The notes: generated from the sequence alone by a model not told the origin. A DNA stretch of 64,000 bases from Acetoanaerobium pronyense (GCF_017874355.1 NZ_JAGGLI010000008.1:27439-91438), one strand, 5' to 3'; shown: positions 51,837 to 62,908, numbered from the stretch's first letter. Numbers and translations: made by a program.

Positions 51837-53597
51837 ATGGAGGTCTTAAGGCATCTTAAGGATTTTATGAAAGAAAATAAATGGCAGTATATTGTTGGAG
51901 TTATTGTTCTTATTATTGTTGATACTCTCCAGCTTATTACTCCAAGGATAATAGGAAATGTGGTAGACAGTATTGGCTCGGGAACTATAAGTAATGGACA
52001 GGTGCTTTATTATGCACTTCTTATAATGATTATTGCATGCTTTATAGCTTTTTTTAGATATATGTGGAGAATTAAAATCATAGGAAGCTCTAGAGTGCTT
52101 GAATTTTGGATGAGAAGCAAGATATTTAAACATCTTGAAGGACTTTCTAAAAACTTCTTTAATTATAGAAAAACAGGAGACCTTATGGCCCATGCCACAA
52201 ACGACATACAGGCAGTAAGAATGGCATTTGGACCTGGAGTAATAATGCTTACAGACTCTATATTCCTTACTATTGCCACAATAGGAGTTATGTCAACATC
52301 CATAAGCCCCACCCTTACCCTTTTAGCTCTTATTCCCCTTCCGATACTTGCAATCATAGTGACTTTTCTAGGACAAAAAATACAAAAGAGATATAAATTG
52401 GTTCAAGAATCCTTTTCAAACATGAGCGATAGAACCCAAGAATCCTTCACAGGTATCAGGGTAATAAAATCCTATGTACAGGAAGAAGAGGAGCTCCTTA
52501 GATTTTCAAATGCAAGTGAAGAATATGTATTTCATAATATGAAGCTAGTTAGAATATTTGGCTTTATGTTTCCTATGATAGGATTTATTGCAGCAATCAG
52601 CTTTCTTGTAGCCCTTTATATAGGTGGAAACATGGTAATAGAAGGAAGGATAAGCCTTGGAGAACTTGTAGCCTTTATCACCTATCTTGGGATGCTCACA
52701 TGGCCTATGATGGCTATAGGTTGGGTGATAAACGTAATACAAAGAGGGCTTGCATCCCTTAAAAGAATCAATGAAATACTTGATGCAAAACCAGAAGTAG
52801 TTGACAAAAAAGGAGTACTTCCTATAGAAAACTTAAATGAGCTGGCTATGCATATTAGCATAAAAAATCTTTCCTTTAAATATCCAAAAAGTGAGACCTA
52901 TGCCCTTAGAAATATAAATTTAGATATAAAACCGGGAGAAACCCTTGCGATTGTTGGAAAGACAGGAAGTGGAAAGTCAACTTTGGCTTCACTTTTCCTT
53001 AGAAACTATAATATAGAAGAAGGAGAAATATCTATAGGGGGAGTAAATGTAGAAAAGATTCCTATCAAAACCCTTAGAAAGGCTACAGGATATGTACCTC
53101 AGGAAGCTTTTTTATTCTCTACTACAATTTCACAAAATATAGCATTTTCAGACCCAAATCTTTCATTTGAAAAGATAGAAAATGCGGCAAAGACAGCCTC
53201 AGTATATGATGATATCATGTCCTTTCCCCAAAAGTTTCAAACTATAGTAGGGGAAAAGGGAGTCACCTTATCAGGTGGACAAAAGCAAAGGGTTTCTATA
53301 TCAAGAGCCCTAATCAAAGATCCTTCTATATTAATACTTGACGACTGCCTTTCAGCTGTAGACACAAAAACTGAAGAAGCTATACTAGAGCATCTTCAAG
53401 ACGTCATGAAGGATAGGACTAGCATAATAATATCCCACAGAATATCAGCCATTAAAAATGCAGATGAGATTATTTTTATGGAAGATGGAGAAATAGTTGA
53501 AAGAGGAAAGCATATAGAACTTCTAAGACTTGGCGGAAGATATAGTGACCTTTATAAGAAGCAGCTTCTAGAAGAAAAGCTTGAAGAGGAGGTGTAG
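51837..53597 (+). CDS. Heterodimeric ABC exporter subunit with degenerate site (BmrC/TM287-like)
   Basis: 586 residues: six-helix transmembrane domain (about residues 15-310) and an ATPase domain (about 335-580) with GKTGSGKST, signature LSGGQKQRVS and Walker B SILILDDCLSAVD. The residue after the Walker B Asp is Asp where Glu would be catalytic, the mark of the non-canonical half in heterodimeric exporters. The partner is encoded 3 bases downstream. Together they should export drugs or lipophilic compounds; the substrate is unknown. Confidence 0.92.
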   Translation: MEVLRHLKDFMKENKWQYIVGVIVLIIVDTLQLITPRIIGNVVDSIGSGTISNGQVLYYALLIMIIACFIAFFRYMWRIKIIGSSRVLEFWMRSKIFKHLEGLSKNFFNYRKTGDLMAHATNDIQAVRMAFGPGVIMLTDSIFLTIATIGVMSTSISPTLTLLALIPLPILAIIVTFLGQKIQKRYKLVQESFSNMSDRTQESFTGIRVIKSYVQEEEELLRFSNASEEYVFHNMKLVRIFGFMFPMIGFIAAISFLVALYIGGNMVIEGRISLGELVAFITYLGMLTWPMMAIGWVINVIQRGLASLKRINEILDAKPEVVDKKGVLPIENLNELAMHISIKNLSFKYPKSETYALRNINLDIKPGETLAIVGKTGSGKSTLASLFLRNYNIEEGEISIGGVNVEKIPIKTLRKATGYVPQEAFLFSTTISQNIAFSDPNLSFEKIENAAKTASVYDDIMSFPQKFQTIVGEKGVTLSGGQKQRVSISRALIKDPSILILDDCLSAVDTKTEEAILEHLQDVMKDRTSIIISHRISAIKNADEIIFMEDGEIVERGKHIELLRLGGRYSDLYKKQLLEEKLEEEV

Positions 53598-53600
53598 GAC

Positions 53601-55634
53601 TTGAATTATTTAGAGGAAAGTGAGATTAAAGATAAACAGTTTGATATCAAAATCATGAAAAGACTCCTAGGATATGCAAAGCCTTACGCACTGCTTCTTG
53701 TACTGAGTTTTTTGGCTATAATACTTGCAACTGGAGTAGATCTTGCAAGACCTTATATAATCAAGGTTACAGTGGACAATTATATAGCAGCGTCTGATGA
53801 ACCTATGACTGCATTTACGGACATGCCAGAAAATCTTCCCTACACTCATTTTAATGACCTTTATTTTGTTAGGATAAACGATTTAGAAGGAGCAGAAGGA
53901 GAATATCAAATACTTTCAAGAGAAAATGCTCATTATCTTATAGAAGGAGTCATTCCTAGAAACTCACCTTTTGAGATAAGGGAAGGGTATATAGCATTTG
54001 AAAATCAGGAGTATAGTTATATACTTTTAAGCCAAGATGAGTATCTTCAGTTTAGGGAGAATGATTTTACTGGAGTGAGAAATATGTCCCTTCTATTATT
54101 TCTTGTACTTGTAGGGGGATTCTTTTTTAACTATATGCAGGTATATCTTCTTTCGTATACTGGGCAAAGAGTGATTCACTCCATGAGAAATGAGCTTTAT
54201 AGCCATGTACTAAATCTTCCTCTGAAGTTTTTTAATAAAAACCCTGTAGGAAGGCTCGTAACTAGAGTTACTAACGATATGGAAAACCTAAATGAACTCT
54301 ATACCTCAGTTATTGTGTCATTTTTTAAGGATATATTTCTACTACTTGGTATTATAATAATGATGCTAAGCCTTAGTACAGAGGTATCCCTTGTGGTATT
54401 TATAACTCTTCCTATAGTAGTGTTTGCCTCTATGATGTTTAGAAAAAAAGCAAGGGCTGCATATAGAGAGGTAAGGCGAAAGCTGGCTGTAATCAATTCA
54501 TCCCTTAGTGAAAACATATCTGGAATGGGAATCATACAGATTTTTGCCCAAGAAGATAGAAAGTATGAAGAGTTTTTCAAAATAAATAGCGAGCACAAAG
54601 AGGCATCCCTTAGAGAGCTCTTTGTATTTGCAATATTTAGACCCACAATTGACCTTATATATTACTTTGCTCTAGCACTTCTTATATGGTATGGAGGAGG
54701 AGCTGTGATTAGAGGGAGCATACAGTTTGGGGTACTATTTGCCTTTATAAGTTACCTGGACCAGTTTTTTCAGCCGATATCAGACCTTTCTGAAAAGTTT
54801 AATATAATGCAGTCTGCAATGGCATCATCTGAAAGAATCTTTGAGCTTCTTGACGAAAAGGATGGTCTTGAAGATTCTGAAAATGTCAAAGAGCCATTTG
54901 AATTTAAAGGAGAGGTAGAGTTCAAAAACGTATGGTTTTCATATGATGATGAGCAGTGGGTACTTGAAGATGTGAGCTTTAAAATAGAAAAAGGTCAAAC
55001 AGTTGCATTTGTAGGAGCTACAGGCTCTGGAAAGACAACTATTATCAGCCTTATAGCAAGGCTTTATGAAATACAAAAAGGTGATATACTAATAGATAAA
55101 GTAAGTATCAAAGACATACCTGTTAAATATCTTAGAAAAAATGTAGCCTCTGTACTTCAGGACGTATTTTTATTTACTGGAGATATGAGGAGCAATATAA
55201 GATTGAACAATGCTGAGATATCAGATGAAAAGGTGGAAGAGGTATCCAGATTTGTAAACGCCCATCACTTTATATCAAAGCTAAAGGATGGATACAACTC
55301 TTTAGTAGAAGAAGGGGGATCTACATTATCATCTGGAGAAAGGCAGCTCCTTGCATTTGCAAGAGCCCTCGCATTTGACCCAAAGATACTCATACTAGAT
55401 GAAGCTACATCAAACATAGATACCCAGACAGAAGTCCTGATTCAAGAGGCTATTGAAAAGGTTATAAAAGGAAGGACTACAATTGTAGTTGCCCATAGAC
55501 TATCGACAATCCAGCATTCTGACAATATAATAGTAATGCATAAAGGAAAGATAAGGGAGATGGGCAGACATGATGAGCTTTTAAAACAAAAAGGACTTTA
55601 TCACAACCTCTATCTTTTACAATATAAAGAATGA
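53601..55634 (+). CDS. Heterodimeric ABC exporter subunit, catalytic half (BmrD/TM288-like)
   Basis: 677 residues. The transmembrane domain carries an insertion of about 100 residues between helices 1 and 2 (about residues 50-155, acidic, no hydrophobic segment), expected outside the cell and similar in size to the extracellular cap of BmrD. The ATPase domain has GATGSGKTT, signature LSSGERQLLAFARAL (Gly replaced by Ser at the second position) and Walker B ILILDEATSNID with the catalytic Glu. TTG start at 53601 with GGAGGTG 6 bases upstream, inside the operon with its partner. Confidence 0.92.
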   Translation: MNYLEESEIKDKQFDIKIMKRLLGYAKPYALLLVLSFLAIILATGVDLARPYIIKVTVDNYIAASDEPMTAFTDMPENLPYTHFNDLYFVRINDLEGAEGEYQILSRENAHYLIEGVIPRNSPFEIREGYIAFENQEYSYILLSQDEYLQFRENDFTGVRNMSLLLFLVLVGGFFFNYMQVYLLSYTGQRVIHSMRNELYSHVLNLPLKFFNKNPVGRLVTRVTNDMENLNELYTSVIVSFFKDIFLLLGIIIMMLSLSTEVSLVVFITLPIVVFASMMFRKKARAAYREVRRKLAVINSSLSENISGMGIIQIFAQEDRKYEEFFKINSEHKEASLRELFVFAIFRPTIDLIYYFALALLIWYGGGAVIRGSIQFGVLFAFISYLDQFFQPISDLSEKFNIMQSAMASSERIFELLDEKDGLEDSENVKEPFEFKGEVEFKNVWFSYDDEQWVLEDVSFKIEKGQTVAFVGATGSGKTTIISLIARLYEIQKGDILIDKVSIKDIPVKYLRKNVASVLQDVFLFTGDMRSNIRLNNAEISDEKVEEVSRFVNAHHFISKLKDGYNSLVEEGGSTLSSGERQLLAFARALAFDPKILILDEATSNIDTQTEVLIQEAIEKVIKGRTTIVVAHRLSTIQHSDNIIVMHKGKIREMGRHDELLKQKGLYHNLYLLQYKE

Positions 55635-55668
55635 ATATAAGACTATTTAAAAATTTGTTTTTAATTCA

Positions 55669-55702
55669 TTGACAACGACATTTAATTCTGTTATCTTATA
55701 AT
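55669..55702 (+). promoter_or_regulatory. Promoter of the guaBA operon
   Basis: A perfect TTGACA (55669-55674) is followed at 17 bases by TATCTT (55692-55697). A perfect TATAAT overlaps at 55697-55702 but would give 22 bases spacing. The start would be about 30-40 bases before the riboswitch aptamer. Confidence 0.6.
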
Positions 55703-55740
55703 ACAAATCAGAAATAAATACGAACATTAAAAAACATTTT

Positions 55741-55809
55741 CCCTCATATAATACCGGTAATATGGACCGGAAGTCTCTACCGAAAACCGTAAATTTTCGA
55801 CTATGGGTG
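55741..55809 (+). ncRNA. Guanine (purine) riboswitch
   Basis: The aptamer has all core elements: CATATAAT, TATGGACCGGAAGTCTCTACC, CCGTAAATTTTCGACTATGGGTG (quoted in parts here: TATGG, GTCTCTACC, CCGTAAA, CGACTATG). The base that pairs with the ligand is C in GACTATG, so it is the guanine/hypoxanthine class and not adenine. Downstream is a terminator before guaB. Excess guanine should stop guaBA transcription. Confidence 0.95.
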
Positions 55810-55926
55810 ATCGCATTTCAGGAATTTATGCATCAAATTAGGGAGATATCTTGTTCATTCGAGATATTTTTAAAAGACTTGGCCAAAATTTGGGTCTATA
55901 GCTCTTTTACTAGTTTACGATATCAT

Positions 55927-57467
<1,541 letters not shown>

Positions 57468-57470
57468 TAT

Positions 57471-59000
57471 ATGAAGCATCAGACAGTACTAATTGTAGAT
57501 TTTGGAGGACAGTATAACCAGCTAATAGCAAGAAGAGTAAGGGAAGCTAATGTATACTGCGAAATAGTTCCATACAAAAAAGCAATAGCTAAAATCAAAG
57601 AAGTAAACCCAGAAGGAATCATATTTACTGGAGGACCAAAGAGCGTAAATGAAGAAGGTGCTCCAACAATAGATAGTGAAATATTTGAGATGAATATCCC
57701 TATACTTGGAATCTGCTATGGAGCTCAGCTTACAGCAAAGCTTCTTGGAGGCTCAGTGATGAAGCCAGAAAAAAGAGAATATGGAAAGACTTCAATTAAC
57801 TATCAAGACAGCCCACTTTTTAAAGATATAAACAAATCAAATATATGCTGGATGAGCCACACAGACCAGATTGAAAAGATGCCAGAAGGCTTTAATATAG
57901 TAGCAACAACAGAAGACTGCCCAGTAGCTGCAATGGAAAACAAAGAGAAAAATCTTTACGCAGTACAGTTCCACCCAGAAGTAGAGCATACTCAAGAAGG
58001 ATATAAGATAATAAGAAACTTCCTTTTTGAAATATGTAAGCTAGATGGAGACTTTACAGCAGACTCATTCATAGAAGATAAGATAAAGCTTATCAAAGAA
58101 GAAATAGGAGATAAAAAGACCCTTTGCGCACTAAGTGGAGGAGTTGATTCATCAGTAGCAGCAGTTCTAGTACATAGAGCTATAGGAGACAACCTTACAT
58201 GTATATTTGTAGACCACGGTCTACTTAGAAAAAATGAAGGTGATGATGTAGAGAGAATATTTAGAGATGAATTTTCTATGAATCTAATAAGGGTAAACGC
58301 ACAGGAGAGATTCCTTTCAAAACTAAAGGGAGTTACAGACCCTGAGAAAAAGAGAAAGATAATAGGGGAAGAATTCATCAGAGTATTTGAAGAAGAATCT
58401 GCAAAGCTTGGAGAGGTAGAGTACCTAGTTCAAGGGACAATCTACCCTGATGTAATAGAGAGTGGAACAGATGAAGCATCAGTAATCAAGAGTCATCACA
58501 ACGTTGGAGGACTTCCAGAGGACATGAAGCTTAGCCTTGTAGAGCCTCTTAGAGAACTATTTAAAGACGAGGTAAGAAATGTAGGACTAGAGCTTGGAAT
58601 ACCTGAGTACCTTATATTTAGACATCCATTCCCAGGACCGGGACTTGGAATCAGAGTGCTTGGAGAAGTAACAGAAGAAAAATGCGATATCCTAAGAGAT
58701 GCAGACTATATATATAGAGAAGAACTTGAAAAAGCAGGCCTAGGAAGAAAAATCTGGCAGGCATTTGCAACCCTTCCAGACGTAATGACAGTTGGAGTAA
58801 TGGGAGACGAAAGAACATATTCCTATATGGTAGGACTTAGAGCCGTGACATCAACAGACGGTATGACAGGAGAATTTTACCCAATCCCATACGAAGTACT
58901 AGATGTGATATCAAGAAGAATAGTAAATGAAGTAAAAGGCGTAAATAGAGTAGTGTATGACATTACTGGAAAGCCACCTGCGACAATCGAGTGGGAATAG
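57471..59000 (+). CDS. guaA: GMP synthase (glutamine-hydrolysing)
   Basis: 509 residues. The class I glutamine amidotransferase domain (residues 1-195) has GICYGAQ with nucleophile Cys82 and [11 protein letters not shown] with the catalytic His. The ATP-pyrophosphatase domain has the PP-loop [12 protein letters not shown], and the C-terminal dimerisation domain includes [15 protein letters not shown] and KPPATIEWE. It converts XMP to GMP using glutamine and ATP. Operon with guaB, controlled by the guanine riboswitch, and closed by a terminator. Confidence 0.97.
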   Translation: MKHQTVLIVDFGGQYNQLIARRVREANVYCEIVPYKKAIAKIKEVNPEGIIFTGGPKSVNEEGAPTIDSEIFEMNIPILGICYGAQLTAKLLGGSVMKPEKREYGKTSINYQDSPLFKDINKSNICWMSHTDQIEKMPEGFNIVATTEDCPVAAMENKEKNLYAVQFHPEVEHTQEGYKIIRNFLFEICKLDGDFTADSFIEDKIKLIKEEIGDKKTLCALSGGVDSSVAAVLVHRAIGDNLTCIFVDHGLLRKNEGDDVERIFRDEFSMNLIRVNAQERFLSKLKGVTDPEKKRKIIGEEFIRVFEEESAKLGEVEYLVQGTIYPDVIESGTDEASVIKSHHNVGGLPEDMKLSLVEPLRELFKDEVRNVGLELGIPEYLIFRHPFPGPGLGIRVLGEVTEEKCDILRDADYIYREELEKAGLGRKIWQAFATLPDVMTVGVMGDERTYSYMVGLRAVTSTDGMTGEFYPIPYEVLDVISRRIVNEVKGVNRVVYDITGKPPATIEWE

Positions 59001-59006
59001 AAAATC

Positions 59007-59046
59007 AAACCCGTATATCCTTTCTAAAGGGGATACACGGGTTTTT
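59007..59046 (+). terminator. Terminator of the guaBA operon
   Basis: AAACCCGTATATCC (59007-59020) pairs with GGATACACGGGTTT (59031-59044, one mismatch), followed by T residues. Confidence 0.88.
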
Positions 59047-59136
59047 AATTTTCGTATTGCACTAATAAGGTAAACTAGTTTGAAATGTGCGTATAAATTA
59101 TATAATTTAAGAACCGATACAACAAAATTTATATTG

Positions 59137-59174
59137 TTGCATATACACTGAGAAAACAGTATACTATCAGTATA
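59137..59174 (+). promoter_or_regulatory. AbiE promoter with overlapping inverted repeat
   Basis: TTGCAT (59137-59142) and TATACT (59160-59165) are 17 bases apart. TATACT-ATC-AGTATA (59160-59174) is a perfect 6-bp inverted repeat covering the -10, a likely operator for autoregulation by AbiEi. Confidence 0.65.
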
Positions 59175-59195
59175 GATGGAACAATGGAGGATAAT

Positions 59196-59789
59196 ATGAA
59201 TCACAAAGAAAAGATACTTAACTATCTAAAAGGAAACAACGGAGTCATTACAACACAATATTGTAAAGAAGAAGGAATTCCAAGAGTATATCTTACAAGG
59301 CTTGTAGAAGAAAATATACTTTCTAGAGTGGATAGAGGTATTTACATTTCAAAACAGGGAGATTATGACGAATATTATTTTTTTCAGCATAAATTTAAAA
59401 AGACGGTATTTTCCTATGAGACAGCTCTATATTTACAAGGATTAACTGACAAAATACCACAATTGATTGAGGCGAGTGTCCCTTACAGCTATAAAATTAA
59501 TAATCTTCCCAATAATGTAAAACTATATTATGTGAAAAGCGATATATCAGATATGGGAGCGATAGAAGTAAAAACTATATATCAAAATAAGGTCAGAGCA
59601 TATAACATTGAAAGAATAATATGTGATTTTGTTCAAAACAAGAATAACATAGATCCGGAAATTTATGTTAAGACAATACGAGGATATGCATCATCTAAAA
59701 ATTCTGATATAAATAAACTTTTTATATATGCTAAAAAAATGGGGATTATTGAAAAGGTAAGAACTACGATGGAGGTGATTTATGAATAA
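59196..59789 (+). CDS. abiEi: AbiEi family antitoxin / transcriptional regulator
   Basis: 197 residues. The N-terminal winged helix (KEKILNYLKGNNGVITTQYC, then RVYLTRLVEENILSRVDRGI) and the following YISKQGDYDEYYFFQHKFKK and ALYLQGLTDKIP are typical of AbiEi. It is the antitoxin of the type IV AbiE system and represses its own operon. ATG 59196 has a GGAGG; an ATG at 59184 would contain that site. The gene overlaps the toxin by 8 bases. Confidence 0.9.
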   Translation: MNHKEKILNYLKGNNGVITTQYCKEEGIPRVYLTRLVEENILSRVDRGIYISKQGDYDEYYFFQHKFKKTVFSYETALYLQGLTDKIPQLIEASVPYSYKINNLPNNVKLYYVKSDISDMGAIEVKTIYQNKVRAYNIERIICDFVQNKNNIDPEIYVKTIRGYASSKNSDINKLFIYAKKMGIIEKVRTTMEVIYE

Positions 59790-60651
59790 AGATAAGATAA
59801 CAGCTATGTGCCGCAAAGTATCTAATGAAACAGGATTAACTTTTAATTCTGTTATGACATATTATTTTTTAGAAAGTGTTTTAAGAAAATTATCAATTAG
59901 CAAATATAATGATAAATTTATTTTTAAAGGTGGATATATACTTTCAAATATAGTGGGATTGGATTCAAGAAGCACCGTAGATATTGATTTTCTTTTTAAG
60001 AATATGCCTTTAACTGAAGAACTTCTAGTTGAGATTTTTGATGATATTTTAGAATATAATGAAAAAGATTCCATTCAATATGAGCTAAAGGGTATACAAG
60101 AAATTAAAAAACAAGATGAATATGGGGGATATAGAATCCAGATTCTATGTAAATTAGACAATATAAGACAAATTGTTCCTTTAGATATAGCAACAGGAGA
60201 TATATTGACATATCAACCAGTAGATTATGAATACAAAACAATATTTTCTGAAGATAACTTAAAAATCAAAGCATACAATTTAGAAACAATGTTAGCAGAA
60301 AAATTAGAAACCATTTATTCCAAAGGATTTTTAAATAGTAGAAGTAAAGATTTTTATGATATCCATCTAATATATAGATTCAAAAGCAATGAGGTTGATT
60401 TTGAAAAGCTGTCTAAAGCTTGTGAAAGAACTTTTGATTATAGGGGTACCATACTTGACTTTGCAAGTTTTAAAGAAATGATAGACATAATCTTAGCAGA
60501 TAAGGGATTTAATGATAGGTGGAAAGCATATGCAAATAAAAATAATTATGTTAAAGAAATCTCTTTTGAAAATGTTATTGAAAGTTTGATATTAATAATT
60601 GAGCAAATTATTTTAATTGGAACTGGTACTGGAACGGGTAAAAAAATTTAA
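59782..60651 (+). CDS. abiEii: AbiEii family nucleotidyltransferase toxin
   Basis: 289 residues. The DUF1814 nucleotidyltransferase motifs are present: FKGGYILSNIVGLDSRSTVD with Ile-Asp-Phe (the metal-binding Asp pair), and AEKLETIYSKGFLNSRSKDFYDIHLIYR. AbiEii acts with AbiEi as a phage-abortive toxin; the antitoxin does not bind it directly. GGAGGTGA before the ATG gives strong coupling to abiEi. The C-terminus ends in a Gly-Thr repeat (GTGTGTGKK) that recurs in the duplicated remnant at 62.4 kb. Confidence 0.9.
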   Translation: MNKDKITAMCRKVSNETGLTFNSVMTYYFLESVLRKLSISKYNDKFIFKGGYILSNIVGLDSRSTVDIDFLFKNMPLTEELLVEIFDDILEYNEKDSIQYELKGIQEIKKQDEYGGYRIQILCKLDNIRQIVPLDIATGDILTYQPVDYEYKTIFSEDNLKIKAYNLETMLAEKLETIYSKGFLNSRSKDFYDIHLIYRFKSNEVDFEKLSKACERTFDYRGTILDFASFKEMIDIILADKGFNDRWKAYANKNNYVKEISFENVIESLILIIEQIILIGTGTGTGKKI

Positions 60652-60812
60652 AAATCATACGAAATTAATGATATACACTAGAACTATTTGTAAAAAAGAT
60701 ATTGATATTGCAGTAATTTGTACATAGAAGTCAAAATTATAGTGAAGAGTGGGAGTAATTAAAGAAAACCCTAGAGCTTTTGAAATACAAAGGTTTCTAG
60801 GGTTTATTTTTT
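60606..60812 (+). repeat. Copy 1 of a duplicated block (abiEii tail plus terminator)
   Basis: The last codons of abiEii and about 160 bases after it recur, with scattered differences, at 62412-62613. Both copies include GGAACTGGTACTGGAACGGG and a terminator hairpin. Confidence 0.85.
60766..60812 (+). terminator. Terminator of the abiE operon
   Basis: AAACCCTAG (60766-60774) pairs with CTAGGGTTT (60797-60805) plus an inner CTTTTG/CAAAGG pairing, followed by TATTTTTT. The gap from 60813 to 60942 shows nothing further that I can identify. Confidence 0.8.
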
Positions 60813-60942
60813 CCGTGACACACATATGATACATTTTTTAATTTTCATGCACTTCTTTATTGCCGGATGAATAAAATTATTCCATAGCTAGAGGAAGTGG
60901 AGGAGCCCTAAGTCATGATTACACCGTGTATATTAGATCCAA

Positions 60943-62241
60943 CTACTTTAATTTATATATAACATTTTTACCTTTTCCAAGTTTCTCTATAATAGAGTTT
61001 TCTACCATATTTCTTAACAACTTGATAGCCATAGAGCTTGAAACTGAAAGATTCTTTTCGATATCTGTTCTTTTGATATATTCATTTTCCTTTAACATAT
61101 TAACTATTAAATACTCCTTATCGCTCAAATTATTTTCAAATTTAGAGCTTGATTTTTCTTTGAGGGTATTTGGAAGTGTTATTTTAAAAGCATTGCTAGA
61201 TATTTCTATTTTAGGTTTTACATTATATTCATTATAGCTTTCTATTATCTTAGGGATACCAGTTCCATATGCTTCAATTAACTTTAGGCGATAAAAAATA
61301 TTTGCAAGATTTCTATTTCTCAAAATAGATACCCCTAGCATGATATCATCTTCACTAAGGCCTTTAGTAAGGCCGCCTATAGTAACTATTTCTATTTTGT
61401 CATCAAATATACTTATTAATGTACTGCTACTATAGGAGTATTCTTTGTGAACAATTGAATTTAAGAGAGCTTCCCTGATGGCAATTTCAGGATACTCTCT
61501 GGTATCAGTTCTTTTAAGACCGGTTATTTCAGAATTAGTCCTATTATATCTATTTAAAAAAGAATATACATCTTTCATTTGTTTCAACAAAGACCCTGAA
61601 AATTCAAATCTGTCCTTAAATATTTCCTTAGTGCTACCTTCAAATACGGCCGCTTTTATAGTGTGTGGACATTGCTCAGACAATAAAAGGCCTAGATTTG
61701 TATATAATCCATCCTCATCAATGATATTAAAAGTTCTCATTTGAGAGTATTCTAACTTTATATTTGCATCCTCAAATTCTTTTTTTAAAAAATCAAAATC
61801 AAGATTTTGATTCAAAGATCTAAGCTCCTCAAAGTTATCTCCATCAGTATCTCTAATCATTTTTAAAATAGCAGCATCAGTGGCTGGAACAGAAGAAGCG
61901 CCATGTCTTACATAAACGCCTGAAGGCCGTAGCCCTTTGTCAGCTAAATAATAGGGGGAAGAAGCTCCTTTTTGTACATCAACAACAATTACGTCCTTAC
62001 TATCTATTTTTTCTACGAAGATAGAAGTAAATAGAGTTATATCTGGCTTTATAGAATCTCTTATGGAATTAGATAACTTTAAAATATCAGTATCTAATCT
62101 TTCTACTCCTAAAACCTTACCTTCATCATCTATTCCTATATAAATCTTCCCGCCAGAAGTATTAGCAAAGGCAACCACTGTCTTTAATATATCTTTCACA
62201 TATTCTTTTTTTAGTTCCAAGTGAATACTTTCCTTAAACAT
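60943..62241 (-). CDS. AlbA_2/Schlafen-like ATP-binding protein
   Basis: 432 residues. The N-terminal AlbA_2 domain (DUF4325-like older name; ELKKEYVKDILKTVVAFANT, then GGKIYIGIDDEGKVLGV) is followed by a middle helical region and an HATPase_c_4-type domain (AIREALLNSIVHKEYSYSSS, IVTIGGLTKGLSEDDIMLG, RNRNLANIF, IEAYGTGIPKI). The end is a winged helix (KRTDIEKNLSVSSSMAIKLL). Such proteins are putative transcription regulators or defence proteins. Opposite in strand to abiE. Its 3' end is duplicated in part at 62.6 kb. Confidence 0.85.
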   Translation of the reverse strand: MFKESIHLELKKEYVKDILKTVVAFANTSGGKIYIGIDDEGKVLGVERLDTDILKLSNSIRDSIKPDITLFTSIFVEKIDSKDVIVVDVQKGASSPYYLADKGLRPSGVYVRHGASSVPATDAAILKMIRDTDGDNFEELRSLNQNLDFDFLKKEFEDANIKLEYSQMRTFNIIDEDGLYTNLGLLLSEQCPHTIKAAVFEGSTKEIFKDRFEFSGSLLKQMKDVYSFLNRYNRTNSEITGLKRTDTREYPEIAIREALLNSIVHKEYSYSSSTLISIFDDKIEIVTIGGLTKGLSEDDIMLGVSILRNRNLANIFYRLKLIEAYGTGIPKIIESYNEYNVKPKIEISSNAFKITLPNTLKEKSSSKFENNLSDKEYLIVNMLKENEYIKRTDIEKNLSVSSSMAIKLLRNMVENSIIEKLGKGKNVIYKLK

Positions 62242-62289
62242 ATATTCTCTACCTCTTTTTCATGTTATTTTAAATATTCAAGCACGTTC

Positions 62290-62346
62290 TAACACTATTC
62301 GAACACCTTATAACACTATTCTAATACTATATATTAGTTTTAGCAA
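62290..62346 (-). promoter_or_regulatory. Promoter and 21-bp-spaced repeats of the AlbA_2 gene
   Basis: On the minus strand TTGCTA (62341-62346) and TAGAAT (62318-62323) are 17 bases apart. GAATAGTGTTA occurs twice (plus-strand TAACACTATTC at 62290-62300 and 62311-62321), exactly 21 bases (two helical turns) apart, overlapping and following the -10. A third partial copy is at 62322-62330. This looks like a repressor site, possibly for the gene's own winged-helix end. Confidence 0.6.
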
Positions 62347-62411
62347 GATAGTTTAGTTTGAAAGAGAAAACAAATAACTTAATGTTTAAAATACAATAAG
62401 AACAATTTTAT

Positions 62412-62613
62412 CATTAAATTAATCGGAACTGGTACTGGAACGGGTAAAAAATTTTAAAAACTATACGAAATTAAAGATATACACTAGAACTATTTGTAAA
62501 AAAGATACTGATATTGCAATATTTTGTAAAGAAAAGACATAAAGATAGTGAAGAGTGGGAATAATTAAAGCAAACCCTATAACCTTTGAGATTTAAAGGT
62601 TTTTAGGGTTTAT
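62412..62613 (+). repeat. Copy 2 of the duplicated block
   Basis: Matches 60606-60812, including a remnant of the abiEii C-terminus (Ile-Gly-Thr-Gly-Thr-Gly-Thr-Gly-Lys-Lys-Phe-stop) with no gene upstream, and a strong terminator stem AAACCCTATAACCTTT with AAAGGTTTTTAGGGTTT at about 62573-62613. Confidence 0.85.
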
Positions 62614-62617
62614 TTTT

Positions 62618-62743
62618 TGCATTTTCCCAGTTTCTCTATAACAGAGTTAGCTACCATATTTCTTGACAGCTTTATAGCCACAGAACTTGAAATTGAAAGA
62701 TTCTTTTCTATATCCGTTCTTTTGATATATTCATTTTCCTTTT
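62618..62743 (-). pseudogene. Remnant of an AlbA_2/ATPase gene C-terminus
   Basis: Read on the minus strand it encodes KENEYIKRTDIEKNLSISSS and then VAIKLSRNMVANSVIEKLGK, nearly identical to the winged-helix end of the gene at 60943-62241. The rest of the gene and its last codons are missing. From 62744 to 62862 the plus strand holds a short open stretch ending NYFRDRWI with no start of its own, probably another gene remnant. Confidence 0.85.
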
Positions 62744-62908
62744 TGTTATCAATTCTAGAACAAAGAGGAAAATACGACATTTATGCTGCTTTAATAAATT
62801 ATAAAAATACGTTAAAGTTATTAGAGTTATTTCCAAACTATTTTAGAGACAGATGGATTTAAAAATTAGGCTCCTGTTATAATAATTCTATAATGAAATG
62901 AGGATAAA

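Noticed and set aside
60926..61237. A 103-residue plus-strand frame opposite the ATPase gene end
   Set aside because: It is antisense to a well-supported domain and has no translation signals.
62617..62862. An 81-residue plus-strand open frame
   Set aside because: Its first half is antisense of the ATPase-gene remnant and the start has no ribosome binding site; treated as decayed sequence.
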